A program made the position numbers and the translations under genes. DNA of 64,000 nt from NCBI GenBank assembly GCA_013365365.1, contig JABVXU010000018.1:248001-312000 (forward strand), given 5' to 3'. The DNA comes from Cruorifilaria tuberocauda. Lineage: Eukaryota > Nematoda > Chromadorea > Rhabditida > Onchocercidae. Under the pieces are notes generated by a model. The model had not been told where the DNA came from and ran no database searches. It saw only the letters and a list, made by a program, of their open reading frames with translations. Shown here in pieces: positions 24,917-38,325 of this stretch (position 1 is the stretch's first letter; every line of letters starts with the position of its first letter).

Positions 24917-27096
24917 ATGGTTCATTCTGATTCAACGAAAAGCAGCGAAACTTCTTTCATGGAAGGTACATTAGAATTGGAATCCGGTTTGAAGATCAAT
25001 TATGTGGCACCGGCACACGAAACTCCGATAAAGGAAAATTCATCGATTGAGAATAGTATTGGCTCAGTTTCGCGTAAAAAAAGTTTTATAGAAGGTAAGA
25101 TTTATTCATTTGGCTTTCATAAAGAGTTGTACTTGAATTTCATTCCTCATTGTTAGTTTCCTTTGGATTGTTTTTTCTCTTTTTTTGAAATTAGGAAAGA
25201 AAATGATTTTCACCAATGTTTTGATGAATTTAATAAATGAAATGGTGCGAATGATTGATGAATAGCCTAAAAGGACATAAGTTATGGCATGTACGAGTGA
25301 GTAATTTTAAATTATTCTCTTTTTTTTATCGTGAAATACCTCTAATGTTTTTGTCCAGATTTTGAAAATGTTATTCTTTTATTAAAGGCGCTTTTAGAAG
25401 AGTTCAGAAAAAGATTTCTAAATTCGATATCGTTCAAAAATCCACTACAATTAAAATGAAGAACATTAGCCCTTTTTTTACTTAGTAATACGAGATTAGT
25501 CATGCGTACCTTTTTTTACTTTATATATGTATTTTTTATAACCTTATGTCCTTATATTTCATAAATTTTCATAGCTATTAAGATAGCAATTTAAAGGTAA
25601 AAATCAGTAAAAGAATAAAATTTTCAAAAAATCAGAGCCATTGATTACCAGTGTTTGAAAGTTTTGTCTTTTTTATCTCTGTGAATTAATCATTTAAAAG
25701 TATGAAGAGTTAGAAAGTTAAGTAAGTCATGTTATGAAAACCGTTTTCACGACAGCATAAGAAATTAATTTTTTTTTAATTTGAGCAAAACATGAAGAGC
25801 AGTTCGTGAGCTATAAATTTTTCCTATAGGAAATGATCCATGGGAAGAATGGGAAGGCGTTTTTAAAATGTGTCATGCGTTGGATCATGCCGTACGACTT
25901 GAAACGGATGATTTAGTGAAAGGACGAAAAGTTCTGGAGGTAAATGTTCAGTGTGCTTAATTTATCAAGCTTCTAATCATGAAGTGAAAATCTGAAATCC
26001 ATGTAAATCTTCCAACGCATTATTGTATTGCAGATTGGTTTTTGTACAGCTCTTCCATCAGTCTTTGCTATAAAAAACGGCGCAAAACATATCACTTTGC
26101 ATACTAATGTAAGTTTATGTCTAATTCCTCGGGGTGAAAGAAAAGTTTTCTTTTGCGAAAACACTTTCCGACATAATAAAATTAATACTGACTCATAATT
26201 ATCGTTCGTTAAATTTCGAATAGGAAGAAAAAGTAATAAGTCAAGCTTATTGAATGATAGCCTTAAAATCAGTCTAGCTTTGAATATAGGATAATGAAAT
26301 GATGGAGTCGTGCGTGAAGCCAACACTTTCTCGAAACAAAATCAAAAATGTGCAGTACAGAATCCTTTGCAGCCCACTGGTAGACCTTCAAAAGTTGGTG
26401 GAACCAAATCAGTATGTTTTAGCATGTTCCTAAGTGCTATTTGATTTGCGAATCTTATTGCATGAAGAAGTAGAGAAGAATATTGTTAACGTACATGAAT
26501 TGTGGCAGTTTGTAGGAACTAATATTTTTAAAAAAAGCTCTTTCACTTTTCTGAATTGATATTTATAATGAAATAAAGTAACATTTGAATTTGAAATTGA
26601 AAATGAATATTCTGTTGTCTCAGATTTGACGTTATCTTTGCTGTGGAATTTTTTAAAAGCGAGAAAAATCGGTTTGAAGAAATTCATGATTTCATCGATT
26701 ATGCCTTAGCCAACGATGGTGTTTGGTAAGTTATAATTGTTTAAAAAACAAGTACTCGACACAAACAAATTTGACAAATTAGCCTAAGCTAGAAGAAAAC
26801 GAAGCAAACAGGATTTTCCCTGAAATTTTATTTCTATACGCAAAACGAAGTAAATTTCAGCCGTTTTATTATAGTTTGTGGAGGAAGTTCCATGGTTGGT
26901 TAAATCTAAAATTACTTGAGAATCTTTCAGCTTGCTGGAATCTCGAATGTTCTACATCAACTGTGAAAGCAGTTTGCATGAATTTCTAGATCTAGTGAAA
27001 ACGAAAGGAAAATTCGATGTTTATAACCGTTGGTCGACGCCAAAATCAGAAATTATTCAACGAAAAGTAATCCAGCTGACTCGAGCTATAAGATGA
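24917..27096 (+). CDS. METTL18-like (histidine protein methyltransferase family) protein with degenerate SAM motif
   Basis: Six exons (24917-25094, 25830-25939, 26034-26108, 26290-26411, 26624-26725, 26931-27096) encode 250 residues, shorter than human METTL18 (372). METTL18 methylates a histidine of ribosomal protein uL3. Matching parts are SGLKINYVAP near the N-terminus, WEGVFKMCHALDHAV (human GGFKIWECTFDLLAYL), VLEIGFCTALPSVFAIKNGA against VLDLGCGSGLLGITAFKGGA, DVIFAVEFF against DLILTSETIY, and LLESRMFYI against LLASKAHYF. The SAM-binding glycine loop is not conserved (GFCTA replaces GCGSG), and the acceptor-site segment YFGVGGG is YINCESS here. So the fold is probably retained but catalysis is doubtful. 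No leader-type acceptor is evident before the ATG. Confidence 0.7.
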
Positions 27097-29006
27097 GTAT
27101 CTCCACTGTACTGTCAAGAGATACTATTCTTTTTCTCCACCAAACTTACATTTATGAGTAATATTTTAGTTAAAGTTGTGTTGTTTCACTTTCGTTATTT
27201 TTGTATGTATTTCTGTTTCGGATTTCAAGCTAACGATTTTATAAGACATTTTCGCCTAACGCACAGGTAGTGATAGATTTCAGAAATTTTTTGATAGGTG
27301 AGGTATTTGATTTCGAAAAAATTTGAATTTTTCCACTTTCAAAAGTTGGGAATCCCGAATGAGCCTTTATTCGGTATATCTTCATTTGTTTCTTCTATAT
27401 GTATTGTTAAATCGGATCATTATTCGGGCACCAAGAAGTATTACCCCTCTATTCTTTTATTTTGCTATTTCTTTCTATACACTTTACTCTTCAGAGCTTC
27501 TAACTAAAAGTCTCCTAACAAATTGTTGTATCTCACCAAAGCTTTCCAAATCGTTTTAATTCTATAGCTATAGACCTGTTACTTAAACTATCAATTATAT
27601 ATTTTCACCCATTTTCATTTTATTTTGTAGAGAAAATGGAGAATCTATCTTAATATACACAACTATGTAGGTCATCGGATTCCAGTTACCTTTGAAGCAT
27701 AAATTACCGTTCTGTACAATAAATTAAAGTGATTTTACAATTTCTGTATAATATAATAAAAATTCTTAAAAAATTATTGAAAAAAATATTGAAACAAACC
27801 GGTCTACAGTGCATTTTCTAAAGTAAACTATTGTCTCGGAAAATTATAATACATCAACGATATTATTTTTCCGAAACATAAGATTCGGAGTTTTAAAAAG
27901 AAAATATTTAAAGTTGGAAGTAGATTTAAAAGAGCGGAAGTTTTGGCAGAAATTTGAATTTGAAGTGAACTTCCACACATTCATGTTTAAAAGTCATCGC
28001 AAAGCTAAAAGAACAACAAGTGATCAAGCAGCGGCAAAGATGTATGCGTAGTGATATTTTTCTGATAAAGGTACTTGTGGGCTCTACAAGTATTACACAA
28101 TATGGATAGTAAGCATAGCATTTTTTCTTATTTTATCGTTTAGTTGTCGATTAATGGTTGTAAAAATTTGAAGGCAGAAGCTATTTCACTCCAAGACGAC
28201 TAATAAAGCTTCGTTTTAGTAGATAGATATTACTCAGTTGAGTAATAATTACTACCTAGCTCTCATTGCTAAAGCTCTTGATATATAAATGATGTGAGCA
28301 AATTCAACTTCTCAACAAAGGGCAGTGCTCATTTAAATAATAAATCTTTAAATCTCTCTCCCATTTCCTTTCGCTTTCTGCATTTTTTGATATGTGCAAT
28401 AAGAGAGTTCGTGAAAAAAAAAACCTTTTATTCTCGAGCATAGGATGGAAAAGTTGAGATTACTGTAGGATTCATGAGTGGAAATCGAGCTAAAATTTTG
28501 AAGAAATTCTGCGAAATACCTGTGATGAGTTAAAAAGCATATTAGAAGATGCCCAGTCTCTGTAAGCAGATGATATGAATAATCGATGCCCGCTATTTCA
28601 TCAGAGCCACCATAACGCTGGCATGTTCTAACAGACGGAAAAGAAATAAAGAAGACAGATAAAAGTCATATGGAATACAAGCTTTTAAAGCACATGTAGA
28701 GGGAGAGAGAGAGAGAGAGAGAAAATAAAACATGAGTAAGCAGGGTACTGCATCTAATAAAATAACCTGGATACAAAAGGCAACGTACTCTGGAACGAAG
28801 TTCACGATTATATGCCACTAAATGGTTTTATAAAAATTTAAGAAATAACTTAAAATATCTAATGTTTGAAATTGAAAGTTTTTTGGTGAATTAAGCTGAT
28901 AATATCAAATAAATCAAACAGAACACGAAGATTTGCTAGCTCTTTGTTCACAAAAGAAACACTTGCTTATCACTGAACAAACTTAACTTCTTTTCCAATT
29001 GAAACG
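27097..29006. other. Convergent intergenic region
   Basis: A 1.9-kb gap between the ends of the METTL18-like gene and FSN-1. It contains a (GA)n tract at 28702-28722; otherwise nothing is recognised. Confidence 0.5.
28702..28722. repeat. (GA)n microsatellite
   Basis: About ten GA units between the METTL18-like gene and FSN-1. Confidence 0.9.
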
Positions 29007-30985
29007 TTAGCCCAGAAGGGGTGGCCCAATATAAACCATAGACACCTCAGTATTACCATAAACAGCACACATTGCAGGAAATAATTTCAACGGAGGCAAG
29101 CGGCTAAAAGCAATACCTAGAAATTCACTGCCTTTTTCGAAATACATAGAATGTTGTTCACAGTCCACTATCATTCGAATTCTTTCTCCCATCTGAAATA
29201 AATGCAAAATTACATCCTGTTACTATTATTCTCAAATTAAATTCTAGTGAGCAGCTCATTTCTAACAGCATTTGCCTCGAAGCGAATACCTTAAATGCGA
29301 AATGTGCACATATGCAGATCCAGTTGAGTTTAGAGCTCTGATAAGATCATGTTTTCTCCTAACACAAAAGCTTTAGACAGCATTTAGCTCGACACGCAGT
29401 ATCACCTATTTCGGGTTACATGGAATCCGAAAAAGGTCAAAAATGATAAAAGTTTAAATGTCTGAAACTTACGGAAGACTGAAAAATTTGTTTTTCTAGG
29501 AAATAACAATTTTCATCCACAATAGGCTTTGAACTCTGCATATGAATTTCTATGATATTGACTATAAGCCAAAATTATTATGTAATATTACCTGATATTT
29601 TGGAGGATTATTGATATGCGGATAAGGAGAAATTTGCGTGCTGTTATGCAATAACTGATTGTCGACAAGATTCCAACCCCAGCTTTGATCATCACTTCCT
29701 AATAAAGCCACATAACCCTGGCAGTGCAGCGCTGCATGTCTGAAAAAATCTATTCTTATATATAATTTTTCAATCTATATTCTTTAAATTTAATTCTAAC
29801 TGATACACTGAAATACTATACAAAGTCTCATTTCGATCATATTTATAGAAATTTTGAAATGTTCATTGATCTTTTTCGAGAATTTAACAAAATGAAGTCA
29901 AACTTACTTTGTCGCTAGGCCTATACAGGCTACTGTTCCTAGAGGCCCTTCCCACATGAATTCCCATGCATGTATCCCACTGTTGACACCTATTTTGCCT
30001 AAAATTCCATTAAAAATATAATAATCAAATAAGTTCCTGATGAAATTCATTGTACTGGAATTATTTAAAATAAAAAAATTAGAGTCGTGAATTAAAACTT
30101 CTCTTAGCACCTCGGACACTATCGGTACTTTGAGCAACTGGATTTCGGTGCACCGTAAAACCGTTGGAACGCAAATAATTATTCCTAAAATACTATGAAG
30201 GATTGAAGTTTTCTTAGATTGAGCAACAATTCAAAATTAGATTGAGCAACAATTCAGAATTACAAATATAATAAATATATTTATATCGTAATTTTGAAGT
30301 AAGCAGTGCTCCTTTACGTAAATGAGGAAATATAAAATTCAATAAGTTTAAAATCACTTTGAAGAATCATTCGGATTCCATGCATAGCAAAATGCTCGTA
30401 ATTTATCCTTGAAGGAAGGAGTTTCCGATAGAAGACAAGGATCATTAAGAGCTTCCTCTGGGATAATTATCCGTGCTAGACGTTTCCATACAAAACTATC
30501 CTATAACGTTTAATATTTATTAAAAAGATGCTAAACAATGTAATAACTGGACAGAAAAAAAATGACCAGTGAAATTTGTCAACATGATCAACTAAAGCTA
30601 ACCGGATACTGTAAAACAGTCCACCAATGCTTACAAACTCGCATACATTGTGCCAAATCTTTAAGATTTAAATATTCAAAAACTGCCAGAAGCACAACAT
30701 GAGGTAAGCGAGCAGCTGAGACAGCACGCAATCGACGAGTAAAACACGTAAAACTTTTTGGACAACGATGGTCATCCGTGTCTGAAATTCGGCACGCAAC
30801 ATCTTTTGTAGTGAAAGATTGGACGAAATGAGGATCGGATTTCACTTAAAACTGAGAGTTATTCAAATACAGATAATTTGCATACATTCAGTACAAAACA
30901 CAGGAAACGTTACCGATATTCCTTTTTTTAATTATTTTCCTTACTATTATTTAATATCAAGTTTACCTCCTTCTTCAGTAGACAT
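29007..30985 (-). CDS. FSN-1: F-box/SPRY-domain protein FSN-1 (FBXO45 orthologue)
   Basis: Seven exons (30967-30985, 30603-30844, 30358-30500, 30111-30184, 29908-29998, 29592-29739, 29007-29192) give 300 residues (human FBXO45 has 286). FBXO45/FSN-1 is the substrate adaptor of the atypical PAM/Highwire/RPM-1 ubiquitin ligase that controls synapse formation. The F-box is at about residues 60-90 ([20 protein letters not shown], then CKHWW). The SPRY domain follows, with [57 protein letters not shown] and [19 protein letters not shown], all close to human. The N-terminus lacks the long Gly/Ala-rich region of the human protein. The first coding exon is only 19 nt; it is required because the next exon has no in-frame ATG, and it fits frame exactly. 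A TTGCAG acceptor precedes it. Confidence 0.9.
30216..30261. repeat. 23-bp tandem duplication in an FSN-1 intron
   Basis: Two adjacent copies of a unit beginning AGATTGAGCAACAATTCA, differing at one base. The repeat lies between the third and fourth coding exons. Confidence 0.85.
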
Positions 30986-31872
30986 TTTAAACAACTGCAA
31001 CCCAAATCATCATAATTCGATATTATTAAAGCCTACTTTTCCGGGAATATCATCAATACCAGTTCGTTAATACACAAACCTTCCGGATCCTTTCATAAAG
31101 AGCCAGTAAAATTATAGCAGTAAGAAAATACGCAGATGCGATACATAACTGAAAACGAATTTCAAATATTCTTAAATAATCATGATCAAGGACGAACATC
31201 TCCTATATATAATTTACTTAGACATGATGTAGCAAGTATCCCATACTGCATGATCGCAAATTACGGTGCATATTCTTCAGTTCAGTGGTCGATGTAAATA
31301 ATCAAAGTAATCTTATAAATAAAATATTAATAGCTGAATATAAGAAGGGATATAGGAGCAAAACAGTGGCAACAACTGTTCTCGCACATTAACGACAAAA
31401 CGAAATTTTAGAATTCAATATTCTAACTTTATTATACAGTGATATTTCATAACAATTCAAAATTTAACAAAAAAGAATGGTTCGAAGTATCAAAATTGAA
31501 TCACCATTCTTAAATGAACCCCTTTAGAGAGATATGAAAGGTTTAAAAAATCTAAAATCAATTCTCAAATGTTCGAAATTTGCAAGACAACGGAAAAACG
31601 AATACCAAGGTTTGCTAAACTTTGCTATACCTGTCACAGTTCATTATAAGGATGACGGCTTCTAAAATCAGATGGTAGAGTTAGATAAATTCAAATAATA
31701 TTGAAGATTGAACATTAGGTGATGGAGTAACCTCTTCCCTTTTATCCATAAAAATATTCTTTTAGAAAGTGGGAGACTAAGAAATTATTCCTAAGCAATC
31801 AAACAAAAAGGATTGAACAAAAACATCAACAATTCTGTCAATTTCTGAAATATCGACAAGCAGCATCGGTGA
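30986..31872. other. Intergenic spacer MRPL3 - FSN-1
   Basis: An 887-bp gap between two genes on the same (minus) strand. No exon, hairpin or repeat stands out beyond the trans-splice-like acceptor just before the FSN-1 ATG. Confidence 0.5.
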
Positions 31873-34305
31873 CTACTTTTTCACTTTGGCTGTTTTTGCC
31901 TTTGTTTTATCTCTTTTCACCGTTTGGAATTTTTCAGGTTCTGTGAAAACTATTGAAGGCATCGTCATCCTGAAGAAAATGGAACGAAAATATAGCAAAC
32001 ACATCGATAACCAAAATGAAAGTAATTCATATCTCCATAAAATGAATCCATAAAAAATGTACATAACATAAATTATAAGTAACTATGAAAACAATAATTC
32101 AAAATATAAACCTAAATAATCGTCGGGCGAAAAATTCACCATTTTCATAAACGAACGGCGAATCAGCATCATTATTACATTCTGTTTCAGCTTCGAAATC
32201 TTTTTCATAAAAAAAGGTAGGGAAATGTGGATTTTGTACTTTCTTTTTATCGTGATAACAATCCTTAATGAGTAATATTTCTCCTGTTTCACCAGGTACC
32301 GACCCATTAATGTACATCACCTAGAACATCTTTTGTCCTACATATTACTTACATATTATATATTTTATTTGCTTCCTACTGTTTTCAAACGTTGCTCTTT
32401 TTCTATCGATAGAACAAGTATTTTTTCAAATCTAAATTTATTTTGCAAGGATCAAAATTTTAAAAAGTAATATTTTCACTCTGCAAAAAAATTATTTCAT
32501 TTTTCTTTGCAAACGAAAACCTGTTTTTCGGGATTAATCCTCAGCACTTCAAGGCCTGGGATAGATCGCCATTCGTAACCCATATGACCTGGCATCCGTT
32601 TTCCAGGCTTTACACGAGCATCGCCTTTTGAACCGACTGCGCCGATACGACGATGAGATTTTGTAGTACTAAAACAATGAATATAAAAAAAAATACGCTA
32701 ATTTTTTAACATAATCTAAAATGCAACAAACAATAGGAATATGCCATTTATCAATTAAACAAATACACAAGAACTTACTTTCGCGCAGGCATACCTTTGA
32801 AGCCCCATCTATGCATTCCACCCTGGAAACCCCAATCAATAGTACGTCCAGTAGCAGTTATGTATTGGCCAACTTTAAAATGACACACGTGTAACTCTGT
32901 CCCTGGCTTCACTACAGCATCTTCGGTAACCAAAAAAGACGCCATGTGTTTTTTTACCGGAAAACCTATAAAATTGAAAATTTACAATTCTCAACAGAGA
33001 AATATACATTGCTAACACCAGAAAATTAGGCGATGCTAGAAAATCAGATCAGCAAATCTACAACCACGCCGTTCGAAAGTAGCACGATATCCTGCAGTAA
33101 ATTTTGTCGGATCGGCATCAACAGCTCCAACAACGACTTGCCATCGAGGACCATAGCGGCCATATGCTTTTCGTTTTCCAGTTATGCTTATTCTAGAAAA
33201 TTCCAAGTTAAAATCTTTTGAAGAAATAATTACAATTAGGGCATCTTATAAGTCCCTTATCTTTGCATATTCACCAAACGATAAATTAATGCTTTCAGAT
33301 GAAAAAAATCTTAACTTATTGGGATCAGCTAGCGTGAGAGGTTTGAATGAAAATTAACCGATAGTAAGTTTCTGGATCAACTGCTGAGATGACGAGATTC
33401 TTAGGAAATTCTAGTAATGTACACAGAAATCGTGTTCCATCCACTCCCCATTGAGGAAACATTCCAATTTTCCGCGCCAACATTCCCACACGATTCGATT
33501 CTGGCGTCCATTCTGATGGTTTCGTTTCTTCAGGCATTTCACATAACGGGGTTTTCAAAGACATGTACGGATTCGCTCGAATGATTGGCATATTTACTGC
33601 AATGATTGTTACTTTTGGAATTTAAACGATTAAAATGGTGTAAGCTACAAAAAATATATCATACAATTATGCTAGGTATAACGTGTTTAAAAAACAAAAC
33701 AGCGATTTTATAAGGATTAAAATCAATCACAACTTCTGATATTAGCAGACATTGATAGCAAAAGTCAAAACTGACAAGGAATTCTTGATGCTTCCCTATT
33801 TCTCATTTCTGAAACTCCATTCAGAAGTTACCTTTCTTCTCTAGTTTAATAAACTGCTTAAGCAAAGCACGCGTACTGGGTTCAATTGGTTCAACAATAT
33901 TTTGTTCCTTCTTTGGCACCCAAGGCGGCGGAGTAAGTGTCCTAGAAGTAAAGGTTTAAAATTGAAAAAAGTAACCAGTTTACAATTAGATTTGTAAAAA
34001 TTTTATTTGCCATACTCACGATTATTGTATAAGCGTCCAAACTTATGATATCTAATTCCCCAAATGGTGACAGAAATATAACAAATGAAGTGCCAAAAAA
34101 ATTCCAGGTAGAACAAGGAAACGCAAATGATCGAATTTTACAATTTCGAAATACAATTAATAGAAGTTGGGATTCTGTACAGAACAAACCTCCGCCTCAT
34201 CCTTTTCTGCACATAATATTCCGCACAAGCATTGTACGAAAGTCGTACAGTAATTTGTTTGTCGGCACAACACAACTGACTGAATCGTTCAATCGGGTTT
34301 AACAT
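31873..34305 (-). CDS. MRPL3: Mitochondrial large-subunit ribosomal protein L3
   Basis: Eight exons (34190-34305, 33832-33941, 33359-33596, 33065-33192, 32779-32965, 32521-32668, 32112-32320, 31873-31969) give 410 residues (human 348). MRPL3 is the mitochondrial uL3, close to the peptidyl-transferase centre. Anchors are [20 protein letters not shown] (human WTPDSRRVGVIAIKLGMMPL), [14 protein letters not shown], then [17 protein letters not shown] (human GFQGVMKRWGFKGQPAT), [30 protein letters not shown] and YINGSVPG. The N-terminal 40 residues contain scattered Arg/Lys and could be an import signal. The C-terminal tail is lysine-rich ([14 protein letters not shown]), beyond the usual end of the human protein. 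An AATTCCAG acceptor lies 8 nt before the ATG. All junction phases agree. Confidence 0.92.
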
Positions 34306-35178
34306 TTAAACGACTGGAATTAATAACCTGAAAGACTTTCAAAACTACTACAATCTGCTCAAGATTGCTAAAATTAAAAATGATAAATGGAAATAAAGAA
34401 TGAAAAAAATGATAGTGAAGATTACGTAGTCCTTTCTTTTTATTGGAAAGATGAGATATCTAAATCAGGAAACTTAGAATTCTTATTCTGAACAACAAAA
34501 TCATGAAGAAATCAAACGAAATAGGGGAACATAATGCCAACACTTTGGCTTCTCTAAAAACAACATTAATCATTTCAACACCCAATAGGATCGATCGAAC
34601 CACATTCTCTCTTATCAAACATCAATACGTAGGAGTTAAGAACTGAGGCAGCCGTGACTAAATCAAAAATGCAAATCAGCAAATATATAAGTAAAATGTA
34701 TAATAATTGCTTGAATCTTTCTAACTCAACAAATGATGTCAAATTCCAACTGCTGTGTTTAATTGAGAATATAAAAGACAAAGTGTTAGCAATCAACATT
34801 TCAACTTTAAGTACTTTTCATTGATATGCTCTATTAAGAATCATGTAATCAAGTAACCTTGGATTGCAAATCAATTTCCCATGCTTCCTTGTTGCTCTTC
34901 ACTTATATTATTTTACTATCAAAAATGCATATCAAAAGATATTTATAACAGTTGTCGCTTACAAATTATGCTAAGTTAATAAATAACAATGAGAATCATG
35001 CCAAAACATCAAAAAGATAAAATCTAAACTGAAATGGCACAAAAACAATTTATCCCGTCTCTTTCCTTCGGTACGAAAAATTTTGCGTCAAATAAATTGC
35101 AAAAGTCAAAATAAAACAACAACACAAATTTTTTAAAGAAAACAACGGTGGAGGTGTTTTCCACTGATTTATTTATAT
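34306..35178. other. Intergenic spacer bystin - MRPL3
   Basis: An 873-bp gap between two minus-strand genes; nothing recognised. Its length is close to that of the next spacer in the same gene run. Confidence 0.5.
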
Positions 35179-38100
35179 CTACGACATTCCATCTGTTTCA
35201 CTTTCTTTCTTCCTAGCAGATCTTAACTCACGGCAAACTTCAGGCGTTATCTGGTAATGATTTTGCACCTAAAACAAGATAAGGTTTACGACCTTTACGT
35301 TTGAACGATTTGAGCAAAAGTAATAAAATTTCAAATTATGAAAACTGTTTCATCTCTACTGTGTTGCATTCCATTTTATTGATATTCTATTGTAAATTTA
35401 ACTTAAATCAAACAATGATGAAATAATGAGCCTGGAAATTATTATTCAGTTAAAACTTACCTTTGTTAGTTCTAGCAAAGCTGCACGCTGCTCATCATTG
35501 ATATCATTTTTATACCGTTGAGCAAAAGCCAGTAGTGACTGATGCCAGAGAACAGGTAATTGTCGTTCGTCCTTTCGAAACCTAGAAAAAATCAACTACA
35601 ATGAACTACAACGTTACGACCGCTCTCATTCAGATTTGAAATATCCAAGCAGTAAACACAGAAAAAATTACATTGTTCAAGCTTACACTAGATAAAATTC
35701 AACAATTTCTCAACATTACCTCAAATAATGATTTACCAGAGCATCAATAGCTCGGTACGGCAAAGCATATTTTTTATCAATCAATATCCTCAAAAATAAC
35801 GAATTTGAACCAGTGTATTCCATATTTGCAATCTAAATAAGAAGAAATACAAAAAGACACTAAGTGCCAGTTTTCAGAAAAGCATAAAATATCCAATATT
35901 TGAAGATAAATAAAATCTTGACCCCTCACCTTAAGCATTGCAACTGCAGCGTGCATCATTGGTATCGATGCTTTTGCTAATACTGAACCGAAAATCGTTG
36001 CCTCACGTAATGTACATGTTCCTGACTGCAAAATTAATTTATTTGCATTTTTTAAATAAAATGTTGACTTCTCACTTTTTCTATTTTTTTTTCTTGCAAT
36101 CCATCACTATAAAAAAGCTTTTCCCTGAAAAGATGCCGAATTTTTCATTCTCAAATTCTATGACCCGTTTACCTTCACCCTTTCTTTGGTAGAATTTTTC
36201 TGATTTCCGCATATACATCTAATTAATTTTATTTTCTCATTTCCTTTTATTTTATTAAATTTCCATTACTGATATGGATTTTTTGGCAGCAGGAAATAAA
36301 TTACTTCGCAAAGTGGTAGAACAATTCCTTTGAAAAAGGCCTGCGGCTTGTAAGTTGCCTTGTGCAACGCTTGAAATAGATGAAAATTAAGCTTCTTGTA
36401 TTCGCTAATATCATCTCTCAACCGCGGTAACAATATCAGATTGTAAAACCTGAAAAAGTAAGTCTCGAAGTGCAAACTTAATTTGAAACTTTCAAAGAAT
36501 CTTAATAAGAAATTCTTCTTTGCTTCTTTGAAAGCAAGGTCGGAAATGGTATCGTATAATGAATTTCTTTGAGAAAAAAGAATAGGAACCATAGTGCACT
36601 AAAGTTTCGGAAAGGTTGACTAACCTTTGACACATTCTATGATGGAGATTAGATGCAAATATCCTAGTCGCTTGATACATAGCTGCTGCTGACCATTTAT
36701 CAGGATTTGTAAGGCTGCAAGAAAACTAATTGTTTTGAAATCATCTTTTACTTAATTTCGATATTTGATACCTTGCAACTTTCTCGACAATTTAAAAATT
36801 GGTTCGAATTCCAATCTTATAGAAGCAAAGTTCAAATATACTGTAATAAAGTTACTATAATAGTTGTTCCCAGTTCATCATCCTTGGAAGAATTTTGAAA
36901 GCCTTTGGTATTTTACCACTCCGATACCGAGATAACACTAAACCAATCTCGCGATACATTTCCACAACTGCTGGATCCATCTGTTTTATCTAAAAATAAC
37001 AAAAATCTATTGAAAGAATTACGGCATATGCACATAAACTTTACACTATGGCCTTTTCATCCAATGCTAAATCACCAGTACCAGTATAAGTCCTCACTTA
37101 TAATAAACATAAATTCTAATTCTATCAAAATTCTTTTCGAAAAAAATACCACGAAGTCATCGCTTTCTGCACACACTGATTGCAATTCAAGTTCCGCTCT
37201 CTTCTTTTCAATCTTTTCAATAATAATATCATTAAGTGTCCGTGATGAAGTATCAGTTTTTGAGAGAAACTTTTCGATTGCTGCTTCATCTTCCGGATTT
37301 ATTTCCTATAATAAACCGTTAATATGAAAATTTATCACTGATAACTTCCTTATTAACAGAAAAATAACTACAGCATATTTTTGTCCCCTTCATTTTTTTA
37401 TTTTAATTCTCCAAATAATTTGATGAATTTAATTCCATAAATTTAAAATTCGTGCTTCAAATAAAATCCATTCTCATTAACAAAAAAATTTATATCTACA
37501 TTGACAAAGCAAATATTGAACATTTTTAATAAAAATAGGAAAAATATGCACCAACCAAAATGGCATCGTCATAATCATCATTATCAGAGACGAAGTCGTC
37601 GTCCGATAAAGAGCTTGAAGAATCGTTTCCGAGACTTACTTTTCGTACCCTTAAATAATTAATTTCATGACGAATAACATTTTGATATGATAAATACTGC
37701 ATGGTCCATATTTTATACTGTGTAAAATAAGCCTTACAGAATTTGAAATTTTCTCTTTTCAAAATTAGCCTCAAAAGAAAATAACATGATTAAACTAACA
37801 TAGGATCATTTATTACTAATGTCAACTATCAAAATCTTTCAGCTTACAAGCAATTATCATTTTACAGCATCTACATATAAAGTCGATGAAAACCATAATT
37901 ATATGAAATAAAAATAATTCATAATGACAAACAATAACCTTCCTAATGTATCTTTCTGTACTATATCTTCTGTTTTTGTTTCTTCCATAGCTTCTATATC
38001 TTGTTTTTGCTTCCAAGCTGTTTTAAGGATTTTATTTGATAGCGATTTATCGATATACTATTAAAAAAAAATCATATGATTGAGAAAATTATGTGAGTTT

Positions 38101-38325
38101 ATTATAAATTGAAACACAGGTTATTTTAAAACATCATAATATATATGAATATTTATGAAATGTCCTTACTTCATCATCCGGTCTCTCCCGTTTTAATTTT
38201 CGCTGTTTCACACGCGCTGTATTACGTCCACTTTCACGTTTACTACGTTCAATCTGTAGATCCAATGGAAGTGGCTTGGAAATCAAATCACCGACGCCTG
38301 ATTTCAGCTTCTTCAATTTGCCCAT
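35179..38325 (-). CDS. BYSL: Bystin (40S ribosome biogenesis factor, Enp1 orthologue)
   Basis: Eleven exons (38170-38325, 37939-38057, 37556-37649, 37150-37305, 36856-36989, 36625-36714, 36305-36449, 35930-36025, 35720-35832, 35461-35581, 35179-35268) encode 437 residues, matching the length of human bystin. Bystin/Enp1 binds pre-40S particles in the nucleolus and is needed for 18S rRNA maturation and export. The C-terminal two-thirds is strongly conserved: [97 protein letters not shown] segments (here [19 protein letters not shown]) and [17 protein letters not shown]. The N-terminus is basic with an acidic patch ([14 protein letters not shown]), as in other bystins. A TTTACAG acceptor abuts the chosen ATG; an ATG 21 nt further upstream (38346) is in frame but lies on the far side of that acceptor. 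Confidence 0.95.

Noticed and set aside
36795..36830. tRNA-like T-arm (TTGG TTCGAAT TCCAA)
   Set aside because: It lies in a bystin intron and no anticodon arm, D-arm or acceptor stem can be drawn at the right spacing.
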